DNA from: Gerris lacustris
Taxonomy: Eukaryota > Arthropoda > Insecta > Hemiptera > Gerridae
Assembly (NCBI GenBank): GCA_951217055.1
Contig: OX578278.1
Span: 19,721,605-19,785,604, forward strand
Reading direction: 5' to 3'
DNA: 64,000 nt
Below the pieces are notes generated by a model. It made no database searches and had not been told where the DNA came from. It worked only from the letters and a program-made list of their open reading frames with translations. Each line of letters starts with the position of its first letter. The first letter of the stretch is position 1. This document shows positions 60,301 to 64,000 of the stretch, in pieces. Both the position numbers and the translations under genes were made by a program.

Positions 60301-60565
60301 AGGAAACTTTTTAATCTTCTTGAAACCATCTTTAATTTATTTCCGCCTAATTATTAAACTAAATATAGACGAGTGTTAAATCATACAATCGATATAGAGT
60401 ATAAGCAAACAAAATTTACCTTAGTTCGACATCTGTTAGATCCCCAGGCTTGTAATTCACAGTAATGGATTTGAAATCCGAAGAGAGATGCTGCTATTTG
60501 TTTAGGATAGTCCCATCTGAGCGTAGCGAACCTAAAATCACCCTCTCCTCTCAAATGGTACACAT
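25815..60565 (-). CDS. FN3- and ZP-N-containing single-pass membrane protein, 3' six exons, partial
   Basis: Exons in transcript order are 60565-60420, 45185-44996, 41349-41034, 40265-40099, 27250-27146 and 25987-25815. All join in phase to give 364 residues and a TAA; the 5' part is beyond the right edge. The first two exons form one fibronectin type III domain (LRWDYP, FQIHYCELQAWGS, then TGLKMSTNYSFEVRP). The third exon is a ZP-N-like module with four cysteines (VCLP, ECSL, LCGS, VLCTFHP) and NLPILTHSTRRF. A Gly/Ser/Glu-rich linker follows, then a transmembrane helix (IVLTTAAVVIAIVGLLLAVWW) and an acidic, Ser-rich tail. It is probably a cell-surface or apical-matrix protein. No ZP-C module is seen. 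I do not recognise the specific gene. Confidence 0.72.
27146..27250 (-). CDS. FN3/ZP gene exon: transmembrane segment
   Basis: The acceptor TTGTCTATAG joins in phase to give QSDSGAE then AAVVIAIVGLLLAVWWFHPR, a clear single transmembrane helix with a basic stop-transfer. The donor CAG/GTCATA is weak. The alternative is that the frame continues to a TGA at 27072 and the protein ends in SLYGFPLSSFMI. Confidence 0.6.
28195..28770 (-). repeat. Dispersed repeat family 2, near-full copy
   Basis: On the minus strand it runs from CTTACCGATGGTAACGGAAG (hairpin-like start) through GTTTCAGACATCAGGGAAAC to the characteristic end GAGGAAGCTATGTGCC..AATTGGC. No CTGTCTG run survives in this copy. Confidence 0.65.
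29715..30110 (+). repeat. Dispersed repeat family 2 (variant A)
   Basis: It contains AGCGAGCTTCTTACATTCAA, CTGTCTGTCTGTCTGTCAC, TTCAAATTTAAAATTGGAAT and CAACAGCGACATTGCTATGA in the same order as the copy at 37900-38240 and, reversed, at 23370-23730. Confidence 0.7.
33845..34420 (-). CDS. Canopy family protein (CNPY1/2, seele-like)
   Basis: This is an intronless 191-residue ORF. Canopy proteins are ER-resident saposin-like chaperones; Drosophila seele acts in maturation of dorsoventral proteases, and vertebrate CNPY2 has roles in receptor trafficking. A signal peptide is clear (MKMFVFNVFLFCSTLLFVST). Six cysteines in the mature chain (32, 35, 89, 141, 168, 175) follow the canopy/saposin pattern, with CLVCKKLIEEM at the start and CEGILDEFEEQF and CTDVAQFC later. 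The C terminus NEEL resembles a KDEL-type retention signal. The length fits the family (about 180-200 aa). It sits inside an intron of the FN3/ZP gene on the same strand. The absence of introns could mean retroposition, but the frame is intact. Confidence 0.93.
   Translation of the reverse strand: MKMFVFNVFLFCSTLLFVSTSSESINTKELKCLVCKKLIEEMNKEVDKVDPKKTIEIGAYHFEDRGKKQKVVEYRRSEVYLTELMEKVCSRMEDYVRARKKTNGQLVVVPLVTEDGKMSDAIAQVDIIQDSDLNRSLKYYCEGILDEFEEQFVSAFAKNQENLDIILCTDVAQFCNDTIDPDYQFEANEEL
35437..36042 (+). repeat. Dispersed repeat family 1, near-full copy
   Basis: It opens with the hairpin TACTTTCTC-AAATAAA-GAGAAAGTA. It then has GTCTGTCCGTCGTCTGTCG, CTACTGGGCCGATTTTGACG, CCGGGTTCGATTCAC (B-box-like) and ends after the palindrome CTCGTATACGAG. 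A family-2 fragment (35380-35437) abuts its left end directly. Confidence 0.75.
36185..36460 (-). repeat. Dispersed repeat family 2, partial
   Basis: The minus strand carries AATCTTACCGGAGGTATCGG, GTTTCAGACATCAGGGAACG and a TAAGTCACAATTGGCCC stretch, as in the 50345 and 58195 copies. Confidence 0.6.
37775..38335 (+). repeat. Dispersed repeat family 2, near-full copy
   Basis: It starts TTGCTTCCGAGCTTACCGAA then GGTAACGGAAG (nested inverted repeat). It has GTTTCAGACATCAGGGAACA, a GTCTGTCTGTCGGTCTGTG run and CCGATTTTGATAAAATTTGG, and ends GAGGAAGCTATGTGCCACAC...TTTGGCAGTCTATTTTA. Confidence 0.75.
38641..38975. repeat. 35-bp tandem repeat, about 9 copies
   Basis: The unit is built on TTATTCTTTTACTTCATACG plus TGTTTACTTTAGTTA, with substitutions accumulating toward the right end. 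Confidence 0.9.
40099..40265 (-). CDS. FN3/ZP gene exon: Gly/Ser/Glu-rich linker
   Basis: The acceptor is TATCTCTTTCAG and the donor GTAAGT, with phase matching on both sides. It encodes LNLPGSGLTGTGSGSVETES followed by LPELTGNDVHAMPLLQELQM. There is no known domain; it looks like a flexible juxtamembrane stalk. Confidence 0.7.
40487..40643. mobile_element. 157-bp MITE with perfect 20-bp inverted ends
   Basis: It begins ACTTCTTTAGATTGTTACTC and ends with the exact complement. It shares the interior CCTTTGTCCCAAAGTACATT, in reverse orientation, with the element at 17868-18126. It lies just right of the linker exon of the FN3/ZP gene. Confidence 0.8.
41034..41349 (-). CDS. FN3/ZP gene exon: ZP-N-like module
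   Basis: The acceptor is TTTGTTGCAG and the donor GTATGT. It encodes VARVCLPDSSEVEVSTGPYF, SSYVLRISHSLCGS, ATFILVQENLPILTHSTRRF and LVLCTFHPETLTVRAG. Four cysteines and the N.T...I.VQ...PI.THS.R.F.V.C pattern match ZP-N modules. Confidence 0.82.
41560..41790 (-). pseudogene. Non-LTR retrotransposon reverse transcriptase 3' fragment
   Basis: The minus-strand frame carries RCFGHITRMDEDRNPKQ and then TTWADNVKTAYSKS. The W/CFGH..RM...R.PK...TTW.DNVK pattern is common at the C terminus of LINE polyproteins. It is only a short relic without the catalytic core. Confidence 0.6.
41821..42294. mobile_element. 475-bp hairpin element carrying an mL37 exon-2-like segment
   Basis: The left arm (41821-42056) and right arm (42062-42294) are inverted repeats of about 90% identity with almost no spacer. 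Each arm contains a stretch of about 45 bp (left: about 41838-41885) that resembles mL37 exon 2, sharing GTC.TAACTAACACT.TA with it at about 80% identity. It lies in an intron of the FN3/ZP gene. Confidence 0.75.
44040..44230 (-). repeat. Dispersed CTCGGG-rich repeat, copy 1
   Basis: It shares AAATGTGTATTTTC, GGAGATAAAATATTGT, ACCTCGGGAGTAAAGTGC and several CCCTCGG units with the reverse complement of 59540-59740. Confidence 0.65.
44430..44740. mobile_element. MITE with GGCCCATACACGG ends and GTTGTACAAC motifs
   Basis: The left end is GGGGCCCATACACGGTG and the right end reads CCGTGTATTGGTGCC, an inverted match. A second left-type end (AGGCCCATGCACGGTG) at 44567 suggests a nested or duplicated copy. 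Interior sequence repeats TATACAACCGAGTTGAACAA-like units. Confidence 0.6.
44996..45185 (-). CDS. FN3/ZP gene exon: second half of FN3 domain
   Basis: The acceptor is preceded on the minus strand by a very long T tract (45193-45222), which acts as the polypyrimidine tract; the donor is GTAAGT. It encodes AYSVVITGLKMSTNYSFEVR, the conserved L.....Y.F.V.. end of an FN3 domain, then RYLAEKSPDNTIIVNTKG. Confidence 0.85.
46557..46715. repeat. 22-bp tandem repeat, about 7 copies
   Basis: The unit is AAATAAACTAAAACATTAAT plus TT, with small variations (GTCTT, ATCTT, AACTT) at the junctions. Confidence 0.85.
47514..47620 (+). repeat. Dispersed repeat, copy 1
   Basis: It shares CTTCCAAAATGTTCCTAGTT, ACATACCTCTATACAACGAA and the following sequence with 55850-55957 at over 90% identity across about 107 bp. 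Neither copy has a coding frame or visible inverted ends. Confidence 0.75.
49070..49150 (+). repeat. Dispersed repeat, copy 1
   Basis: AAAGGTGTGAATTCTCTAGT and CACGGCAGTTGACTCTCGAT match the reverse complement of about 51690-51765. The GC content is higher than in the flanks. Confidence 0.6.
49317..50246. mobile_element. TA-flanked GGGGAGACC element (930 bp)
   Basis: It has a perfect 24-bp terminal inverted repeat beginning GGGGAGACCGGGGACGGTTG, flanked by TA (49315-49316, 50247-50248). The tail motif GTTGAAAC recurs internally as CAGTTGAAAC (about 49346), GGTACGGTTGTAAC (about 49682) and TGGTACAACC then GGTAGGTTGAAAC (about 50026-50060). No transposase ORF is present. Confidence 0.85.
50345..50990 (+). 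repeat. Dispersed repeat family 2, near-full copy
   Basis: It starts TTTTGCTTCCAAGCTTACCG and has GTTTCAGACATCAGGGAAAA, TGGTAGGTCATAATTAGG and a 3' end of the GCTTTGTGC..CACAAATTGGCAGTCTATTTT type. It immediately follows the 49317-50246 element, separated by about 100 bp that begins with a family-1-like GAGAAAGTATTGTTACG. Confidence 0.7.
51640..51770 (-). repeat. Dispersed repeat, copy 2 (pair of 49070)
   Basis: The minus strand reads AAGGTGTGAATTCTCTGGTG and CCCGGCAGTTGACGCTCGAC, closely matching 49070-49150. Confidence 0.6.
51764..51902. mobile_element. Small inverted-repeat element (about 140 bp)
   Basis: The left side GCCGATACACGTTGTGGTAT pairs with the right side, whose complement reads GGCCATACACGTTGCGGTAT. 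Similarity continues into CCTG(T/G)CAGG. There is no coding potential. Confidence 0.65.
52385..52800 (+). repeat. Direct repeat, copy 1
   Basis: It shares ACTTTTAAAATCCCACGAAA and CTTCATTTGGTGAAAATCT with 53180-53360, along with the upstream AAAATAGCA..ATTAATTTT. Downstream it has GTTTGTTTGTTTGTCCGGTA. Confidence 0.6.
53180..53620 (+). repeat. Direct repeat, copy 2
   Basis: The second copy of the 52385 repeat. It carries a 15-bp A tract and an extra GTATTTGGC segment before CTTCATTTGGTGAAAATCT. Confidence 0.6.
53860..54230 (-). repeat. Dispersed repeat family 1, partial reverse copy
   Basis: The minus strand reads CGCGAAAATTCTGTTTTGAG, GTCTGTCTGTCGTCTGTCG, CTACTGGGCCGATTTTGACG and GAAATTTGGCATACATGTTC. 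It ends directly at the left inverted repeat of the 54231-55173 element. Confidence 0.7.
54231..55173. mobile_element. Minisatellite-bearing inverted-repeat element
   Basis: The left arm 54231-54285 (TAAAACGGAAGTCTCTCCAC...) and right arm 55119-55173 (complement TAAAACGGAAGCCTCTCCAC...) are 55-bp inverted repeats with about 87% identity. They enclose about nine 87-bp tandem units (about 54341-55110) containing CACGGGAAAGACAGATATCA and CTTAAACCAGCACTA. The unit length is a multiple of three, so an artefactual ORF runs through six copies. Confidence 0.88.
55850..55957 (+). repeat. Dispersed repeat, copy 2 (pair of 47514)
   Basis: A near-identical second copy of the 47514-47620 repeat, in the same orientation, starting at CTTCCAAAATGTTCCTAGTT. 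Confidence 0.75.
56047..57031. mobile_element. TA-flanked GGGGAGAGT element (985 bp)
   Basis: A perfect 25-bp terminal inverted repeat begins GGGGAGAGTCGGACAAAACC, flanked by TA (56045-56046, 57032-57033). The tail motif recurs internally in both orientations: ACCCGGTTTTACCCCAC next to its complement (about 56231-56267), GGGCAAAACCGGGTATCC (about 56614) and GTACCCGGTTTAACCC (about 56651). No transposase ORF is visible. Confidence 0.85.
57190..57345. mobile_element. pogo-type MITE fragment
   Basis: GTTTGTTATAAGGAGG (57327-57342) is the complement of CCTCCTTATAACAAAC at 31872-31887. Both sit beside stretches of the ATAGAAA/ATAACAAAT type. Only one end of each is convincing. Confidence 0.4.
58195..58750 (+). 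repeat. Dispersed repeat family 2, near-full copy
   Basis: It starts TTCCGATCTTACCGAAGGTA then ACGGAAGCTATGATATCG. It has GTTTCAGACGTCAAGGAACA and GTGTCTGTCTGTCGGTCTC, and ends GGGGAAGCTATGTGTCACAC..CAATTGGCAGACTATTTTA. Confidence 0.75.
59008..59124 (+). pseudogene. Displaced, broken copy of mL37 exon 3
   Basis: It matches 14282-14403 in the same base order at roughly 70-75% identity. Conserved pieces include TATGAGAC, AGCCTGGAATTTC and CTAGGG.TTAT. Kept in the exon 3 frame, it reads VFVSSLIYETE then TAG where the gene has a glutamine codon, so it is not coding. No neighbouring mL37 exon is found beside it. Confidence 0.7.
59460..60120 (+). repeat. Dispersed CTCGGG-rich repeat, copy 2
   Basis: It contains units such as GAGGCGAAGCAGAAGGAA, CCGAGGCGTAGCCGAGGGAA and CTCCCGAGGTACATAC. 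The part 59540-59740 matches the reverse complement of 44040-44230. The right part has several TTTTTCTCCCT segments. Confidence 0.55.
60420..60565 (-). CDS. FN3/ZP gene exon: first half of FN3 domain
   Basis: The acceptor is CTGTTTCAG and the donor is GTAAAT. It encodes VYHLRGEGDFRFATLRWDYP then FGFQIHYCELQAW. The tryptophan in LRW and the tyrosine in IHYC sit where FN3 strands B and C place them. It starts in phase 1, typical of FN3 modules. Confidence 0.8.
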
Positions 60566-62942
60566 CTGAAACAGAATAAGAAAATAAATTATTTCTAGAA
60601 ACAATTTAAAAATTATATAACTTGTTATTAATGACTCCACTTGAATTAATTGCATAGAACCACAAATATTTAGACAAATATTATGAAATTTATGTAAAAA
60701 TCACAATTATATTCGCATTGGCAGTTTCATTTATTAATTCACTTTATATTATATATTATATATATTTACTTCGAACCAAAGAATTTTACATTTTTCCAAC
60801 ATTACGAAAATGTTTAGTTTCATGTCTATACGTCATTTATTGTTAAATATACCCTATATTCACTCGAACCTCCATACAGTCAAGAGTTAGTATGCGAGGA
60901 AGCTATTCACCTTACTAATTGAAAGACTATTTTTTTTTTTGTCAATATCTATATTTTTTCAATTTTCACACAAAAATGATCATATATATATATTCGAGAA
61001 GTCCCGATGACGCACCTCGAAATGATTTGTTATTGCTAAGGCAATCACATTTATTCCAATAAAAATGAATGAATGTTTTCATTTGTTGGTCTTTATTATA
61101 GATGCAATAACTTATCTAAATTAATTTACTTAATTTTACTGTTTTTTTTTCTAAATATAAAATTAAGCCTGTTGCCACGGGGCCTGAGGGGTCGTTATTA
61201 ATAAAATAAATATATACAAGTAACGTTAAAATTATATGGTAACTATTATTTGTTATTTACAAAAGATAAAAAAAAAACTTTGTAAAAATGATACATAATT
61301 CTCTTTACAAATAAAAAAACGGAGGCTCTTATACTAATCAAATAAGGTATTGTTCTCTTCAACAATGCAATATAATTTAAAATTATTACACAAACAAATA
61401 TCTGTTGTGTATGGAGATATCAAAATAGAAGATAAAAAAATATTCTTCTATTCTTTTATTAGTTATTTTGAATGAGTAATAATAATCTATTTTGTGATCT
61501 TGCCAAGGCTTGCACATCACTGACTTGTCACAACTATAATAAACCGGCTAAGATATGGTCAATAATATTGTCATTACAGAAAAATATTGACAATATTATT
61601 GATTATGAGCGGTTAATATTTATTTTGGTATTGGAAAAAAATCAATTTTGAGGAAAAATAATTTTTTCGATCCGATAATCCGATTTCGATCAAATTGTCA
61701 AGGATTTGTGCGTTATGCCCTATGCATATATGGTCCCGTATGAATGTTATTATATGTAATTAGTTTTATAGTAGCCACTGCTCATGCGCACACGTAAAAA
61801 ACCGCCAAACATAAATTTCTCAAGGTTTAACGAAACGAATTTGCTCAGAATTGGTTGGATGGTTTGGGGCTGAACCACAGAAGATCCTCCCATGATTTTT
61901 TTTTGGTGATAAGTACCACACTAATTGGCAGTCTATATTATTATTATTATTTATTTAATTTTTTTGTTTATGTGTTTGTTAAGTTAGTTATGTGCGGAGT
62001 ACTACCTAACTACTACTAATACTATTAATAAATGCCTTTAATTATCATAGAAATAAAATATAAATGTTATCAATTTATTTATTTGATTTTCTAAATTTTA
62101 TTGTAGGTATCGGATATAAGGTGTAGATTTGCATTTCTTTGAATCGAGTTTAAACTTTTAGGAATTTGTAGAATAACCTTTTACTGTGTTATATTGAAGG
62201 TTACATATTATGTAAAGCTGTGTGTTGACATTTGTTCAAGTGAATTCAATTGATTACTTTATAAGTATCAGTTCCAATTTCCAGTTGTTTTTTATATCAG
62301 TTTAAATGTATTATACAGAGTTCTAAATTGCCTCTTTATCCTCAGAATGTGAACTCGAGAATGTTAAAAAAAAGAGAGCGGTACCTGGAATAATTTAAAC
62401 GGAGAGTATGGTTGTTGAAAAGGGGGTATTCAAAACTTGGGTCGGCCCTTGCGGTTTTGAGAGTCAGACGGGCACACAGGCAAAGTTATGCGGGTTTAGT
62501 GAGGCTTAAACGGCTTGTTCAAGTTTCCAGCCCTTTAGCTCGGCGAGACCTCTCCTTGGTTTGGCAGACAGGTGGAAAATCTACCGGCTTTCTGTTTCAC
62601 TTCAGGCTTGTTGGCCGAAAACTTTACCATTGACATCGACAGATTTTCTTTGCTTGGTTTCTACATTTCCAATTTCCTTTTTTTTTTTGGCCTCTATATT
62701 CCTTATACTAGGTAAAACAAATTAAAAAAAACCTTAAAAAAAAAAATATATATATATGAAAAGCTGTCTTCAATATTTAATGTGAAAAAAACTAAAAGTA
62801 AAATCTTAGAGAAATAAATTCATATTTTTAAATATAGTAAAATAAAAACAATATTAAAGGAAAAATAATATATAATTTATTTATTATTTCAAATTTTTAA
62901 GTTTTAGGTAGTATTCATACTACGGAAAGATTAAATTTGAAG

Positions 62943-63022
62943 GCGCTCTTACCAACTATTCGTAAGAGCGCTTGTAACGGATATATAGGAGGCCCGTGGT
63001 TCAAGTCCCGATGCTGGGGTCT
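62943..63022 (+). repeat. tRNA-like remnant with hairpin
   Basis: GCGCTCTTAC and GTAAGAGCGC form a perfect 10-bp stem. This is followed at about 45 bp by GTGGTTCAAGTCCCG, a B-box-like T-arm. The T-stem does not pair properly, so it is not a functional tRNA; a tRNA-derived SINE head is possible. Confidence 0.35.
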
Positions 63023-63209
63023 ATTTTTCTATGTATGTCTCCCGTAGTTAATGATAATTATAATTTGATTTATTTATTATGTATAAGTATTGCTAACTAA
63101 AAATGCATTGTTCAAATTTATAGGTTTTAAATTAGGTTTAAGTAAAGCGCCATTGCAATGAATATTCATAAGATTAAGAGCACATTCATTCATGGGAGTC
63201 GTCAGCAGT

Positions 63210-63335
63210 ACAATATTGGGGGGGGGGGACACATTCCGGGAGGGGGGGTCCGGGGGTCCTCCATCGGAAAATTTTGAAAATATGACCTCTCAAAACAGCG
63301 TTTTTATGCATCTCTTATGTGAAATTTGATTTTAA
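63210..63335 (+). repeat. G-rich hAT-like fragment, second copy
   Basis: It shares GGAAAATTTTGAAAATATGA, the CTCAAAACAG stretch and TTTTATGCAT with 6430-6478. The preceding poly-G runs are also shared in kind. Confidence 0.5.
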
Positions 63336-64000
63336 CTTAGTCATAAAATAAAGTAAACCTACGGTGTAGTTCGTTTACAAAAATATGAACACAAGTATTT
63401 TTATACATAGCAAACTGAAATAGTAACTTAACAGTAGTAAATGTAATATAATAAAAGTTGTGCTCCTAATCATTGTAGATTAAATAGATCAGTAAATAGC
63501 AATTATGCAATATCACTTAAAATCTACAATAAACTGTCATTTAATCAATAGTTTATGAAAAAAAATAAAAACCTGTTTTCTTAGGGTGGCCATGATATAA
63601 AGTTTAGTTCAAAACGGAACATTGGATTTTGAGGGGTGGTTGAGCAATTGTATCAGCTCTCAGACGAAGTTGGGGAGTCTGGGGTCCCTAGAATAATTTC
63701 GTGAATTTTAAGGATCATATCCATTCTTTAGTAAAGTTTTCTCTTTTGACATCAATCTGCACTATTTGGCCTATTTCGTACTGTCTGATTTACTTCGTTT
63801 ATTTTTTTAAAACTGTTCCTTGTTACAGGATTTGTCTTTTTTACAGTATCTCAGGACACTGTAAAAACTATTCTGGTTGTAGTATCTCGATAAATTCAGT
63901 ATTTTCTATTTATTAAAAATACACAAAGTGTCACGTTTTATATAGTAATGATGGAAGGTTAGGGTTAGGTTAGGTCAGGTCAATAAGTAATAAACTTAAC

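Larger units (their letters stand above)
45186..60419 (-). other. 15-kb intron of FN3/ZP gene
   Basis: The longest intron in the window. It carries a 22-bp tandem array, a TA microsatellite (48284-48316), two TA-flanked GGGGAGA elements, a minisatellite inside inverted repeats, family 1 and 2 copies and an mL37 exon-3 pseudo-fragment. No additional exon is supported, though small ones could be missed. Confidence 0.55.
60566..64000. other. Right-edge region, intron or upstream of FN3/ZP gene
   Basis: No exon was recognised. It has family-2-like 3' ends near 60892-60935 and 61915-61945, a tRNA-like segment (62943-63022), a poly-G/hAT-like fragment (63210-63335), a GGGTGGCC repeat piece at 63583 and a short TTAGG run at the edge. 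The ORF at 62412-62633 has no family features. Confidence 0.5.

Noticed and set aside
62412..62633. 73-residue basic ORF near the right end
   Set aside because: Arg-rich low-information sequence without any family signature; I could not support it as an exon.

Overview
The window is AT-rich animal nuclear DNA, almost certainly from an insect or another arthropod. Genes are split into short exons with GT-AG introns, introns are long (up to about 15 kb) and crowded with small transposon relics, and the protein-coding genes have recognisable metazoan or insect orthologues. I cannot name the species or order from the sequence alone.

Layout, left to right. (1) 219-9136, minus strand: the first five coding exons of a long-chain fatty acid transport protein (FATP/SLC27 family); the gene runs off the left edge. 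Its 4.3-kb fourth intron contains a complete intronless MPP10 gene (U3 snoRNP, 18S rRNA processing) at 1768-3597 on the same strand. (2) 9137-11800: intergenic, with an hAT-type MITE and a 42-bp minisatellite. (3) 11801-20193, plus strand: a complete six-exon gene for mitochondrial ribosomal protein mL37. Its introns hold a decayed pogo/Tigger transposase, a pogo-type MITE, a long foldback element and several other repeats. (4) 20194-25814: gene-poor and very AT-rich, between two convergent genes. (5) 25815-60565, minus strand: six in-phase exons of a single-pass membrane protein with a fibronectin type III domain, a ZP-N-like module, a transmembrane segment and a short cytoplasmic tail; the 5' part lies beyond the right edge. 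A complete intronless canopy/seele-type gene (ER, saposin-like) sits in one of its introns at 33845-34420, again on the same strand. (6) 60566-64000: no gene seen, only repeats.

The genes do not form a pathway; each has a separate housekeeping or membrane role. The notable features are architectural: two intronless genes nested in same-strand introns, two mL37 exon-like fragments displaced into the introns of the FN3/ZP gene (one of them inside both arms of a 475-bp hairpin), and an unusually dense set of small elements. These include two TA-flanked elements beginning GGGGAGA with internal copies of their own end motifs, a pogo-type MITE carrying an array of end-like motifs, a minisatellite enclosed by 55-bp inverted repeats, and dispersed families with hairpins at their termini. 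All exon boundaries were derived by reading splice signals and phase by eye; none is backed by transcript data.
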